Below are positions 1 to 22,500 of a stretch of 64,000 nt of DNA, in pieces. Each line of letters begins with the position of its first letter. The first letter of the stretch is position 1. The stretch is from NCBI GenBank assembly GCA_003508835.1, contig PUFA01000165.1:3067001-3131000 (forward strand), in the 5' to 3' direction. The position numbers and the translations under genes were made by a program. The DNA comes from Eonycteris spelaea. Taxonomy: Eukaryota; Chordata; Mammalia; Chiroptera; Pteropodidae. The notes below the pieces were generated by a model. That model had not been told where the DNA came from. It worked only from the letters and a program-made list of their open reading frames with translations, and did no database searches.

Positions 1-600
1 CTGGAGTTATTTTCTATGTTTTTAAAAATAAGCAGCATTTATTTGTTTTTCTGAAAATAGAAAAGAAATAGAATCAAAAAATCAAATCAAATAAAAATCA
101 TTGGTAACCCCTCTACTCAGAGCTTTAATATTTTAGAGTATTTCCTTCCATTCTTTTTTTTCTATGTAAACACAAATATAGTTTGTTTATTTTATTTGAC
201 TTGCTTAGATTTACATTTCACAAAATCAGTTCTGAGGAGCATTAGTCTTATAATATGTCCTAATGCAAAAAGCTTTCTGTGCTCATTAGTTCAGAAAAAA
301 CTATTTTTTCATTTAGAAATTTACAATTCTCATGTTTGGTTGGTATGTTCAAAGCTTTTTGGTTAAGAAATACCTCTAGCTTTCTTTAACCTAGCATTCT
401 CCAGACACATTCTGATTCAAGAATCTTTTAGACAAAAGATAATATACTGCTGTTGATGATTATATTATTTGCAATCTGCTAGTTTTTTCACCATTTTTTA
501 TTTGCACCAATAAGCAGAGCTATTTTCTGTGTTGAATAATTCCAACATTTTATGTATGTGAGATACCACTTCTGCTGGACTGATGGGAAGTAGTAGAGCT

Positions 601-815
601 GGGGTCCCCAACCTTTTTGGTACCAGAGACCAGTACTCCTATGAGAATCTAATGCCTGATGATCTGAGGTGGAGCTGAGGCAGTGCTGGGGAGTGGCTGC
701 AAATACAGATGAAGCTTCACTTCGTCACCTGCTCCTCACCTCCTGCTGTGCTGCTAGTTCCTAACATGCCACTGACAGGTACCAGTCCTCAGTCCCAGGT
801 TTTGGGGACTCCTGA
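601..815 (+). mobile_element. Non-autonomous DNA transposon remnant with GGGGTCCCCA-type ends
   Basis: The element begins ggggtccccaacctttttgg and ends near 815 in the inverse-type sequence ttggggactcc. Inside are the family's TATGAGAATCTAATGCCTGA motif and the stretch related to gcacagcaggaggtgag read in reverse. It is a common mammalian hAT-like interspersed repeat; this copy has an internal deletion. I do not name the exact subfamily. Confidence 0.6.
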
Positions 816-1024
816 TAAAGGACACTGATTAGGAGCCCACCTAGAGGTAATCAGTCTTTAGCTCAAATGCCTATGCCTTGGTTTTAATATCTATAAATGG
901 AGGTTAATAAAAGTATCCATCTTTCAAGATTATTATGTGAAGAAATTGATATATCATATATAAAGCACTTATCCCAGGCTTAGTGACATTAAGTGTTTAA
1001 AAATGTTAGCATGTGGCTATAAAA

Positions 1025-1175
1025 TTAATAGCAGTAGTAGTAGTAAATGACTATCATATTAACAGTAATAAGAGTAGCTACAGTAGTAGTAGTTGTAGCA
1101 ATAATAGTAGCAGCAGAAGTAGTGGTGGTAGCGGTAATAGCAGTAATGATAATATCAGTAATATTTAATAACAGT
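1025..1175. repeat. Impure (GTA/ATA/GCA)n trinucleotide-rich tract
   Basis: Runs of agtagtagt, ataatagtagcagcag and taatatcagtaat form a degenerate trinucleotide microsatellite. It creates Thr/Val-rich open frames on both strands that are not genes. Confidence 0.75.
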
Positions 1176-1899
1176 ATTAGTGTAATAACATTCTTATATC
1201 CTTTAGACATTATAAAATTAATTGACCTATGAAATTAAAAAATCAAATCAATTAAATTTAAGAATGTTGAGATGGCTTAGAAAACAATTAAGACAAAATA
1301 GTAAATACCCTCTTGTAATTCAAGGAGCTCCGAAGTCTGGTAAAAGCCAGACAGGCTGGATATTTTGGCTCCAGGGAAGTATGTGCTTCATAAATTTGAG
1401 AGCCCATCCTGAGGCAATGCCTCGGCAGGAAATTTGAAGAGAGAACTAGGCATTTCTCACTCACAAAATCCTCAACCAATTTGGAGTCAGTGACCAGAGT
1501 CTTGGTGATCCAAATAGAACTGCATAAGCAAACATACCATAGACAGAACAGAACTGATTTATTTAGTAATGTTTGGGAAGCATTTGTAGAAATTGTGTCC
1601 GTTTACAGATAGTGCTTGGGGCTGGAGACAGGGCTGACCTATCAACAGTCTTCCACCATCCTGGATAACAATGGGGTGGGAAAATAACTGGATCTAAGAA
1701 AGAAAATCTTCCTTTTAGCATCAGGACTTTTCATAAGTGTATCCAAGCTTTCCACATTTCTTTTACATGTATTCTAAATGCTGTTTAAAAGAATAAAATT
1801 TAAAAATCATTCATGTTTTCAGTTTTGAACAATATTTGTTAGGTACCAGGTACTTTCTAGACAAAAAGAGTCACAATTAGTTCATTTGTGAAGGTATAA

Positions 1900-2030
1900 T
1901 AATAACTAATGTTTAATAAGTGTTTACCATGGATTATACCATTTGGATTTTTCAAAAATCCTGTAAAGCAGGTACATTTACTATCCCACTTTTACAGATG
2001 AAGTAACTGAGGCCCAGAGGTTGACTTGCT
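1900..2030. mobile_element. MIR SINE fragment
   Basis: Contains the MIR core and 3' hallmarks: atggattataccatttg, a tactatcccacttttacag stretch, then gatgaagtaactgaggccc. Ancient tRNA-derived SINE, heavily diverged. Confidence 0.75.
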
Positions 2031-3389
2031 CAATATAGGGGAGGAAAAAATTCTTTTTCTTACTACTCTTCTAGGTTCTTCAGCTTGGCCCTGTAAATTG
2101 GACAGACTAAAGATGGATTAACAAGAGAAAAGCATGAAAATTTACTTCATGTAAGTTTTACATGACACTGGAGCTTCCATAAGGAAATGAAGACCCCAAG
2201 AAATGTTAAACTTGAGTGTTTTTCTACTAGGTTAGATGAAGAATAGAAAGTCATGGGAAAATATTGACAGGACAAAGGATATGAGTGAGCAAGATCCTGA
2301 ACTGGGGAAACTAGCAAGACCTGTTCATTCAGATTCTTCTTGGAGTCCCTCTGTCTTTAGAGATAAGGATGCTCCTTCCCTCCAGGTATAGAGAGGGCAC
2401 CTCTCACATGAAGGTCTGATGATCTGCTTCAGGGGAGAAAGAGGAAGTCAGTGAGTCTTACCTGCACCTTCTGTTTCTCAAATTCCTCACCTGCCATTTC
2501 TCATAGTCCTTAAGCTTAAAATATTTAATATGCCAATGTGCCATATTCTGTGGTAGTGTTCTAAACCTCATCAAATGCAAAATTTCTTAAGCTTTCTATG
2601 CCTGATCAGTAAAATCAGTGGGTTGCAATAGCTCTGTGATTTTCACACTTCTTTACACAGCAAAATCAATGGAGACCTTTAAAAATACACAGATTCCTGA
2701 GAGTTCAATTCAGTAGCTTCCGGGTGGGGGCCAAGGCATTCATGCACTTAACCTCTGCCAGACATTTAGATCTGTGATGCCTTATCTGGCCATAAAATTT
2801 AATCAATTATCCTCCAGCTAGCTCCTTTTTTTGGTATCATAGCTGGCTTCTGATATGAGAAGCTGCTGAGGTGGCTGCAACAGAAAATCATTAAGGGAAA
2901 GCACAACTAAATCATCTGTGTGTCAAATGAGGCTAATTATACCAGCAAAATCCTTCCTGTCAGCATATGAATAAAATGCACAATGGAAGCAGCTGGGAGA
3001 GATATGCCCACTTCATAAACTGATTCAGCAAAATGAAAGTTAGCTGAAGAAGCACCTCTTACATATATTCCTAAATCTGCTTGATCATCAAACACATTTG
3101 GACTCATTAAAGCAACTGGAATTCATCAGAACATAATTTAAATCTGAAAGCTCACAAGCAACAAGTCAGACCATCTTCTGGGGAGAGCTTTATATTTACA
3201 TGCAGATGATGGTTTTCTATTCTCTTTATAAATAATTTCAACTAAAAATCTCAGAGTTGCTCTCTATAAAAACAACAAGATTTTAAAAGACCATTAATAT
3301 AATGGTTTCTATTGTGGAAGTGGTTTATAAAATGTATTTTGTAATTGTCTTTGTTTTTAGATTTTTTGTGGTTATCCATGAAATATAAG

Positions 3390-3610
3390 AAGAGTAATAT
3401 TTAACATTTATTGAGGACTTACTCTATGTTATGCACTATTTAATATATATTATGTATGTATATTTAATATATATATTATGTATATATAAAACATCATGTA
3501 GTTCTGTCAATAATTGCATATGGTAAATATTCTCAGATCCCTTTTATACGATGAGGAAACTAAGGATAACTAAGTTGCCCCATATCACTAAGGAGTAGAG
3601 CTGAGACTTG
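3390..3610. mobile_element. MIR SINE with an AT-rich expansion
   Basis: Starts with taacatttattgaggactt and ends with gatgaggaaactaaggataac and the following 'gcccatatcac' type region. A (TA)-rich microsatellite near 3441-3490 has grown inside it. Confidence 0.65.
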
Positions 3611-4249
3611 AATCCAGCAGACTGATTCCAAATCTTCCTCTTTTATATTTATTTAGTTCAGCTTTTCCCAAAGTATGAATTTTGGGAAGTTAATTGCATT
3701 GAATATTACTAAGCAATTTTTGAAAGAAAGCAAAGTATGAATTAACTAAGGTTGGGGACTATTGGGCTAAACAAATAGGTTTCTTTCCTGTATGATTTCT
3801 CGCAGTATCTAAAGGGTCATAAACTTTACAAATCTCTAAGAGATGAGTAGAATACAACTTTTCCCAATCCTCCTTAAACACAAAACTGTTTAGTCAAGTC
3901 TTTTTACACCATCATACTGTAAACTAAGTCTATGAAATAAGCACCTGCAAATCATCAGTCAACAAAGTAGTTTACAAACCTCCCTGCCCACTGAGGCTGA
4001 GCTTTTACTTCTTTTATTTCTGTTACAAGGACACAAGGAAAACCTGACAGGTGTTAAATGGTAATTTGCCACCATGTATCTGTGCTGTTTACTTTAAAAA
4101 TTATTATTTAGGTAAATTTTTAAATATTTTTCTGGGGAATAATTTGACCATGAAGAACCTTGGAAAGTTCAGGATAAACCCCTGGGGTAGGAAGAAAATA
4201 TTAGAACATCCATTTAAAACTTGTCACACTTGGTTTTTTTCACATATGC

Positions 4250-4290
4250 TTTGATATGTGTGTGTGTGCGTGCGCGTGTGTGTGTATAAA
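4250..4290. repeat. (TG)n microsatellite with CG interruptions
   Basis: Alternating TG repeats are interrupted by GCGTGCGCG, a purine-pyrimidine alternating tract. Confidence 0.8.
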
Positions 4291-4489
4291 ACAAAACATA
4301 CCAAAGTTATCAATTTTATTTACAAATATTAATATAAGTACAACATTTAAAGGAATGTTAGATTATATAATAAATATATGCTATAAATATTCATAAATTA
4401 TGTATAATATCAAAATAATAATATATATAATTTGCAAATAAATTTGCAAATAATTTACAAATATGCATAATACTGAGGGGATTGCTTAG

Positions 4490-5290
4490 ACATACAGATT
4501 AAAGCCTTTAATTGTTCTAATTCTTTGACCCAGCAATTTTACTTCTTAGATCCAATTTGTTTTAAGGAAATAAACTTGCATGTGTACAAATATTGAGCTA
4601 TAGGGCTGTTTGTTGAAGAGTTGCTTTGTGCTTGTGAGAATTGAAAGCAGTCCAAATATCCAATAATTGGAGACTGGTTACATAAATTACGGTACATTTA
4701 TATAAAGAATCCTACCAGGGCCCTATTAAAAATTATGAAATAGTAAAATATACAATAGCCTAGGAAAAAACCCCTGAATTTGTAAGGAAAAAAGGAAAAC
4801 AAGTAACAAAAGATTATTGAGTTCATACGCCTAGAAGAAAGGATTGCAATCATAACCAAAATGTTGATACTAATAGCCCATTATGAAATAAAAGGAAATT
4901 TTTGTTTTCTTTGTATTTCCCTGTGTTATCCTAATTTTTATGCAATAAATGTGTATTTTTTAGTAAACATTATATTCTTAAAGTTCACATTTTGACAATT
5001 ATAAGAGAGCATACAGTAACGGTCTTTTCCCCAGCCTTCTCGGGCAACCCATTCCTCTTTCCAAAAGTATCCCATGTTATTGGCCTTATGTACCTTTCCA
5101 AAGATGAGTTATGTTGATAAGATTTGTTCATATACACATATTCCTTTTACCCTTTATCACACAAATAATAGCATACAGTACACTATTTTTTCTCTTTGCT
5201 ATATTAAATAATCTTGTACATCTGTCATTTTACTCATGGGAATATAGCTATAGAATTAAACATGGATGGAAAATTCTAAAAAATTTTTAA
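4490..5290. mobile_element. Old L1 (L1M-type) 3' fragments
   Basis: The phrases cagcaattttacttct, caataattggagactggtta and aattacggtacatttatat are typical of decayed L1 3' regions. The later stretch, with cacacaaataatagcatac and ctttgctatattaaat, looks like another L1M-derived piece. No coding capacity remains. Confidence 0.55.
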
Positions 5291-5989
5291 ATTTTAAAAA
5301 GAGTAGAATAAAAAATTCTAAAGTTAGAATGCCTAGGTCAAAGGAAATGTACATTAGTCATTTGGATAAATATTGCCATTTGAAAAATATTGCCATACTC
5401 TGAAGTTATGAAAAAAATCTTCTCATGCTTTCTTCTGGTACTTTTTTTCTTTTTCTTTTTTCTTTTTTTTTTTTTTACATTTCAGTTTAGATCCATTTAA
5501 ATTTATCCTGGCTGAATAGATACTTAATTTAAAAAAGAAACAATTATTTAAAATATTAAACTCCCTCTCACAGTGGAAATTCAAGTGCTGGTCGTCCCCA
5601 CCTGTCAGATCACAGGATCTAGATGCAAATAGGACATCTTGCAAAGGTTCAGCTTACACAGCAGATGAGAAACACAGCCAGACCTCTGCTCTGCTGTGTG
5701 CAGGTTTATTTGGTTCCAGAGTCACACTGTAGTGAAGAGGTAAGTTCCTTCAAATGAATTTTTCACTTTAGTAGAACCCAAGCCATTGGTCGGATTTTCC
5801 TTCTGAAATATTGTAAGTTGCTTCTTTAATCATTTAAGTAAATAGAAGTGGTTTCCCCTGTGTCTTAGGGTATGTGTGTATAGGCTGCATGAAGTTGTGT
5901 ATGACAATGTGAATGCATATGGGATTGGAATCCTTTTTTTTTTCCTTTTCCCTGCAGTGATTCTGTAGACCTGTTACTCACTGGCAAAC

Positions 5990-6299
5990 CTAAGCAGCTG
6001 TACTAAAATGTCAGATGGATTTGCACAGCTGACTCAAGTTGCCAAAAAGAGAGCAGCATAGTAGTTCCGTAAACTGACTGTATCCAGCCAAGCCCTGCTT
6101 AATATAGACACGGCATGGTTTTCACTGCAGTCACTCGTTGCCGCTCAGCAAGCACCACTGCGGTCGCTGGGGAAAAAACTCTCAAAGTGGTGTTGACCTG
6201 GGACACTCGTTAATTGGAGGAACTTCTTGAGAGTTATTTAAAATCATCTTTGATTATTTCTCCTTTTCTAGTAAGAAAACCTACAGAAAAAAAAAAATC
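5990..6299 (+). promoter_or_regulatory. Probable LMOD3 promoter / 5' UTR region
   Basis: Immediately upstream of the LMOD3 start lie two CAGCTG E-boxes (5995-6000 and 6026-6031) and one CAGATG (6012-6017). These are the kind of site bound by MyoD-family factors, which suits a skeletal-muscle gene. There is no CpG island. The transcription start cannot be fixed from sequence; a pyrimidine tract ending in CTAG at 6271 could also be a splice acceptor for an upstream untranslated exon. Confidence 0.4.
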
Positions 6300-15169
<8,870 letters not shown>

Positions 15170-16969
15170 GGGACAACAGAATAATCTAGAAGAACAAGGA
15201 ACTGAAGTAACGACTCTTGGGTTAGAGCTTGGAGACTACATCAGCAGCGTACTTCTGGATCCAGGTGGTGAACTGGGAACAATTCAAACATCTGATAGGA
15301 GGATTTTGTAAAAGGCAGAATGGTTGGCCAGGGACAAAATAGAGACTGGAAGGAGAAAGGAGATAAAATATTAATATTTAGGGTCAACGATTTCTACTTT
15401 CAGTCAGTTTGAGTGACTTAAGTGAAATTCAGAGTCATGCTTCCAGCACAGAAGTTTTAAAAAAAATTGTAAATGTTTGCTTTACTATTACTCTCTTCTG
15501 CTAAATAACAATAATACTATAGAAATGTTAAAAAAAAAATTTGACTTCCATCTCCTCTTCTTTTAATTCACCACCACAGTATCATAAAAGGAGCGAATCA
15601 TATTTTATTCCATGGAAATATGAAGGGTAAATTGAGCTCAAGGCCCTTCTGTTGCTTTGAAAGGGAAGAATTGTTAATTAGCTCTTAGAATCAGGAGATA
15701 TTTCCAGTTTCCAACTCTGCTTGGCTTTCTTGCTTTGCCATTCGTCTGATGTTTGGGGGTATACTTCTGATGGGAGTATCTGTGGGAAGTGAAATGTTTA
15801 AGCCACAGAATGTGGAGGAAATGAAGTATTTTCAGAAAAAAAATTATGGCAAAGACAAACCCTGTGTGTATACAAAAACTTCCCTGTTTTCATACATATA
15901 AAGACAGTGGGAGATAGTATGCTACATTTGTAAAAAATAAAATAAAATAAATTACAAATAATATAGTTATTCAGAAGCTTTTGGTTTAGGTAACTATATT
16001 TTGTTTGCTTTTTAAGTTTAGTCTGTGACTCGAAATTGACCATGTTACTCTCCTCAAAAATACTCTAAATAAAACTTGCTATGGAATTAAACTGAAATTT
16101 CTTATCCTGTCATTCAAGGTCCTCCTAATCCAGTCTTATTTGCCACAAGTCTTTTATACTTCTCTTCATGAAACATTCTCATGCACTCCCTTGTGCCTTT
16201 GCTCTCACTGAGGCTTCCATAGACTATTCTGAGAGACTTCTGTTCTACTCTCCATTTATGAAAGTCCTATTCTGTCTTCAAAGTCTAGGTCAGACCCCAA
16301 TCCTCCATAAAAATCTTCCAGACAACTGCAATATGTGTTCTTTCCTCCTTCCAAATTCCTGGAGCCCTTCATTATCCATTCTAGTCACTAGATGCATAGA
16401 ATCTGAAATTTTGTGTAAAACCCTAGAAATCAAGAAATCACACTTTGATGCCTTTTCTCTTCTTTACCTGAGTAAATGATTGGCACCTGCCTTCTTTCTC
16501 CTTTTACATAATCATAGGTGGTACATAACAAGCCAAGCAGGCTAGGAGAGAATTAATTTAATGGGGACAAACTTAAAACAATATAGTTTTTGGAACGATA
16601 AGCCATGGGAAAGAAATATAGTGTTTCTATTTTTTAAAGATAGTGTGTACAAAAGTATCCACATCGTTATGATTATTAATCAATCAATGATTATTAATCA
16701 ATCCTTTACTATTTCTATAAAACATGCTTGCATAGAAAGCAGGCTAGTTAAGTCAATAAATAAAACTTTTTAAGCGTCTAACATATTCTACATCTAAAAG
16801 ACTAAACACTGATAGGACAAAGCGCTCTCATCACGTTTGAAAGCTTAATGCACATTTGTGGTTGAGGTTCTGGAAAGCCCTTATGCATCTGCTTGTAGAG
16901 CCACAGTGTTAAAGCCAGGAACTTCAAAATGTGCTAATCACCCTGAAAGAGGACTTGAACCTTAGATGT

Positions 16970-17014
<45 letters not shown>

Positions 17015-17809
17015 TCCAAATTCACAGCTTATTGCTTCAACATACAGGTTTTGTCAAGAGACAGAAGTCATTCACAATATGCTTTTTCTATCTAATTATT
17101 TCTACCCTAAAAATCTCTGAAAGGTTAATTTGTTTTTAAAATGTAATAATTTTCCCCAAATGTTTGCTTCTTATCGACTGAGGGGTTGAGACCTGACTAG
17201 AGGGTGTTGAGGGGTTACCCTGCCTGTTCAGGTTGACATGAAGTGGATATGTGGGCCAAGGAGTTCCTAGTACCATTAGAAAACACCTCCTTTGCGTGGT
17301 CCCAGCCTGGATGTTTTTATGACATCCTAATGATAGCAAACCTTGTGCAATGTCGACATCCGACTAATACTATGAGGAGACAAAATAATGAAAAAAGTGT
17401 TTCCAAAGATAACAAAATATATAACATCTACATTTAACCACTGATTTGAGTGCATCCTTAGAAAACTGAATGTAATAAAAAGCCAGGACATTTTAAATTG
17501 TTTGCTCTCTACTTTGAATTTTTATATAAGCACCATTTTATGAGTTATATAAAATGTTATAAAAAAGAAAAAATGTAATTATTTATAGTATTTACATCTA
17601 CGTTTTTCTATTATCCTTCCAGAATTGACCATTATTAATATTATGAGTATATTTATAATGAGTATATTTTTAAGATTAACTTGTCACTTTCTCCAAGTTT
17701 ATTCTGTTTAGTCAACAGAAATTACCATGTAGAAAATAGGACTAAAATGTGTATAAACCCATGTCAGGTTTAAAAAGGATCCCATTGGAATTCAATTTTA
17801 TTCTGGCTG
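15170..17809. other. LMOD3 3' UTR and spacer between convergent LMOD3 and ARL6IP5
   Basis: After the LMOD3 stop at 15167-15169 the 3' UTR length is uncertain; AATAAA at 16068-16073 is one candidate poly(A) signal. The rest is spacer with an L2-like stretch (about 16105-16400) and a 41-base poly(A) run. No further gene seen. Confidence 0.5.
16972..17012 (+). repeat. Uninterrupted poly(A) run of 41 bases
   Basis: Pure A from 16972 to 17012 in the spacer between two gene 3' ends. I find no recognisable retroposon body just upstream and no clear target-site duplication, so it is listed as a simple repeat. Confidence 0.9.
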
Positions 17810-19367
17810 GAAAAAAAGTATTAAAGCTTTATTACATAGTATTTGAAACACAAAGTGTTTGCTGTATAGTATATCTTCATCATTGGTAGGGCTGTCACTG
17901 AGTTTCTCAGCTACTTAACACAGATGTGCATTAAACAAAGTCTCACAAAAACCTTTGATAAGTTTTATTCTTCATATTTGGGTAAGGGTACAATTTCTAG
18001 ACCATGTCTGTGAAGTCATGGTGGTATCACTGTGCTAGATAAGAAGGTGTAGGTTGGCTGGGAAAAAAGAAAAATCAGGAGCAGCATGTTCAGTTGTTTA
18101 TTCTAGGACATACATGGAGTCTCTTCAAGAAGTACTGCTCCAACTGTCTTCATAGTTAACTGTAAGGGACACCTAAATGTTTTCTATTCATCTATGAAAT
18201 CACTCAATTGGCAAGCAAAACACTTGTATAATCTATTTCTAAACACATGGGAAATGAAAGGATGAAAGTAACAGAATATATAAACATACTCTATCTTAAT
18301 TCTAATGTCTATCTATAAAAACATGGTTGTAACAATTGCTATCTAAAAAGTTTTATGAACTGCAGAAACCGGTGATCACTCCTATTTTCATTCCCATTTT
18401 TAAAAGTCTTTTTGCTTGGTCATCTCAAGGTGCTTTTCAGATTTCAAAAGATCAGATATTATTGTCCTCTTTGTGACCCTAAGGAATTATTAACATACAC
18501 ATTCATTTTCTTCTTTCTAAAGGTTCCAGTTAAAAATTAAACAATGACATAAGAAACATTATCTTGGACACCTTTTTGTTATAACAACAAAAATTTGCAA
18601 ATAAAGAGAACTTGTTTTATTTTGTTTGTTTTTAACAAGACATATAGAGCAATACAGATTACACAGCTGTCACCTCCTTAAGGAAGATGACATTCAGTTT
18701 GCAACAAATATGTTCTAGTGAAAACACATTACTAGCATTTCAAAAATTTACAAAAAATTGACAAAATATTCTCCTAAACAGCTATTTTTATCTTTGTAAA
18801 CAAAATATAAACAACTAGTTTATCCCATTTCCTCTGCATGTCAGATAGGAGGCAAAGTGATAGAGATCATCTCTGATTTTAAAAGAATAATAAAAACTAT
18901 ACTCCACATACTATAATCCTGGGGAATATCTTTGTAGGAGGATGCTGGAGGGGATTAAACAGGCAAATGCATGACATCAGCTATTTTAATAGTCTTTTTT
19001 CATTTACTCATATTGCCTTGACACTTAATAATGACTTTTTTCTCTACAAGATAACAGTATCATTGCTATACATTCCACAATTTTTTTATTTTCTTTTATT
19101 CCCCTAAAAATACGTGTGCTCCATTTCCTATCAGTTTTCATAAATGTAGTTGAAACTTCGACATACTAGGAGGGTGGTTTCTTTCAGTTTCTGAGGCCTT
19201 CTTCTGTGACATCAGAGATATTAACAGTTTGTCCTACACATGTATGATGCCATAGATCGTTGGATGGTATGTGCACCTCCTATTTCAAAAATACAAACGG
19301 AAAGTAGGTCTGGACAAGGGCGAACAGCAATTTGACTTCTGCAGCCCTATCACCAGGTCAACTATGT
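17810..19367 (-). other. ARL6IP5 3' UTR (probable extent)
   Basis: From the stop down to an AATAAA read on the minus strand at 17833-17828 is about 1.5 kb with no other gene. Other AATAAA sites occur in between (for example near 17963 and 18613), so shorter isoforms are possible. The end is inferred. Confidence 0.5.
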
Positions 19368-19540
19368 TTATTCCTTCACTTTACTGATATAGTCAGTGAG
19401 TTTGCTGATGTTTTCTTCCTGCTGTTCCAGGGCATCCAGGACAATGCCCATTGGTGTCCTCTTCAAACCTATTACCTCCATTTTATTCTCCAGTTTGTTC
19501 TTGAGGTTCCGAAGTCTCAAGGATGCATGGATAAACATCA
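19368..19540 (-). CDS. ARL6IP5: ARL6IP5 coding exon 3 and stop
   Basis: Acceptor tttttag then [68 protein letters not shown] and a TAA stop at 19370-19368. The charged amphipathic tail is the cytosolic C-terminus. Confidence 0.95.
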
Positions 19541-22500
19541 CTAAAAAGAAGTGAAACGTGGTTAGCACCAAAGCAGCTGTCTTTCTCCACATTAACATTA
19601 TACTCCCTCTCTTCACACTTTTAGTAAACTGCCTCAGGTATAGTCCAGTCTGATTCTCTAATTGGTTTAAATCCTCAAATGGATCCTTGGGCTTTATATA
19701 AGTTTTATATAAAGCTCTGTGTCAAGTCATACATAGTTTCCTTTTTGTGTGAAAGAAAGCATGTATTCAGCAGGCAGGACCATAATCTGGCAACCACACT
19801 CTTTCCATTCCACATCGATATTGCCTTTAAGCTGCTACATAAATGCCTTGACATTCAAAGCTAATCAACATGATACCAACCTACATAAAAATCAACCTTA
19901 CACAAAGTTTCCAGAAAGGAACTCATGCTCCATTCAGGGATTATCTGTACTTTGTTCCCTACAAAATGCATGTGGTGAAGTCTACCTAGGAGGGGAAGTC
20001 CACTTAATAGGAGGTTTTTCTAATGTGTTGGATATAGATTTACAGATAAAAACTAAAGTCTTTATAGATTTGAAGTACCCTCGTGTTCCCCAAATTTGCT
20101 TTGTCATTGAGAATTACTCAAGTTTGTTAAGTAACAGAATCCGTGGCCCCTCTCTTAGACCAGAACCTTAAAGGAATGGGCCTGGAAATCTGTATTTTAA
20201 ACATGCTCCTCAGGTGATCTACACCAGTGATTTGTAAACTTCTGTGTACATACAAATCATCTGGTGAGCCTGTTAAATAAATTCCCAGTGTCCATCCCCC
20301 ACACTCCCCAAATTCAGACTGTTAAGACTAAGGTAGGGCTCTGGAATGTAAAATTTCAATACTCACTCGGGATGATTCTGACACAGGTGATCTAGGACTC
20401 TCATTTCAAGAAACACTAATGTGCATTCTACCTGAGGATCCCAACCTAGACTGACCATTAGAAACATATGAGGAGATTTCTAAAAATACACATTGTTTGG
20501 CCATCACTGAATTCTTTGACTCACAGAATCAAGATCTCCAAAGAAATGTGGCTAAAAAATTTATATCTTTAAAAAGCATCCTGGATGATTCTCACAAGTA
20601 TCAATTTTGTCTAGTTATCAATCTTGTCTAGTTTCCTTATTTTATAGAAGAGTGAACTATAGCCTGCTCAGGATACCTGATCCAAATCACATGGCTGGTT
20701 TCCAGCTGGTCTAAGAATAAAAATCAAAACTCATGACTCTCTACCTATGACACATTTCACATACTTGCCTGTCTCAGGCTCCAATGTGGAAAGGTACTAA
20801 AGTTAATGAAATGTGTGTCTTAGCAGAATCACTGAAATACTAAGCCTCTAACATGTAAGGAAAACTTGAAGACTATTTTAAAAAGTATGAATTTGCTGAT
20901 TCAAATATTTTGCAGTGTGGGATTCATCAACAAATATTCTGGGTTTAATCTAACACAACCCCAAACAAGTAATTGATTTTATTTAATGGAATAATGAACA
21001 AGTGGCATGCTATTAAAAGTTAAAGGGATGTTCCTGTCACTTAATACATTAGAATTTTAATCAGGTTTCTGATGAGACTGAAATTTTATCTTTTCTCTAT
21101 TTCCGCTTCATGTGTTTGGGATCTCAGTAAACAATGCATGTAAAACTTAGAAAATATCTAGTTCTCTTTGCCAGAATCAGAGGACTTGATATCTATATCC
21201 TGCATCAATTATATGTATAGGTTTGTAAAACTTTTGACACGAATAATAATCTTCTGAGTAAGCAGAGAGTAAGTAGTTTACTTCCAAATGAAATACATTC
21301 ATCCCTGTGTCAGGCTGTATGAATGGCACTTAAAGATTGAGAGCAGACTCTTCTATCAGACAAATCTGGAGTCCAGTGCAGGCTATGCTAGTTTCTTGCT
21401 CTGTAACTTGGGATTTCTGGGGGTTTTTTGTTTATTGTTGTGTCCCCAGAAGAGCATGCCCAGTACATACCTGTGGAATTAATGGACTACTTACCAGAAC
21501 TTGACCTGCTATTTCAGAAAATTCTGATAATTTTGCAGACATGCAATTACACATAAGAAATGAATAATGCAACTCATTTCTACATTTTATTTTTAGATGT
21601 AAGAAAAGTCAATTCAGGTTTACTTACACAACAAAGGAAAAGTGATGCCAAACACAAAGACCATGACCCCTCCGAACATGGAAATGAGGAAGTAGCTAGC
21701 CAACATGACCACCATGATAAAGGCCGTGGGATACTGCTTCTTCATGCGGCGAAGGATGTCTTTATTGTGGGCTGCCCACACAAACCCCGTGAACACAAGC
21801 ACCACCACAATTCCTCCAAGTATCATGTTGAAGGGGCTCAGGAACCTGGAATATGGGGAACAAAAAGCGGGGGGGCTAGGTCAATAGTAGTAGTAGCAGG
21901 AAGAGGAAGATGAGAAAGGGGAGGAGGAGCAAAAAAAGTGGTGAGTACTTACTAAGCATTTTATCTAAATTGCCTCATTTAATCTTCAGACCCTTCTGAG
22001 GCAGATACTACTCATTCATTTCTCCAAAGAAGAAATTTAGGAGAACATTTGAGAAAATCATAGAGCTAAGAGTCACACCTAGATAATTTGATTCTCACAA
22101 AACTCATCAGACCATCTTATTGAGGGCCCACAATTTTTAAAAGACCTCTAAAATTTAAGAGACTCCCTCATTTGGAGGGGCTGTGTTGAGCTTTCATTCA
22201 TCCTGAGTTTTAGTATACGTTAGATTATATTTACTGAGCTCTAAGAGGTTATTTAAACCATCACAGAAACTGCCATGATAGATGAATGTAGAGTAGAGGT
22301 CACACAAGGGCCTCCTTGGGGTAGATCCAGTCTATAGTCAAATTTGTGTTTGAACTATACAGTGTTTTAAAAAACTTTTACTTGATTCCCAATTGTTTTT
22401 TAAAAATGCATAAAACTTGGATTTCTTCCTTCTCCTGAAAACTAGAAAGTCTAACACTAGGCCCACTTTCCCATGTGTCAACGACTTGCTGGAGCACCTT

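Larger units (their letters stand above)
1..5989. other. Intergenic spacer upstream of LMOD3
   Basis: AT-rich, no convincing gene. It holds relics of a DNA transposon, MIR and L1 elements (listed separately), a trinucleotide-rich patch at 1025-1175 and a TG repeat near 4256. A stretch near 2640-2765 resembles a decayed hAT non-autonomous element but is too degraded to call. Confidence 0.6.

Noticed and set aside
1025..1232. Thr/Val-rich small proteins on both strands
   Set aside because: Both derive from a degenerate trinucleotide repeat.
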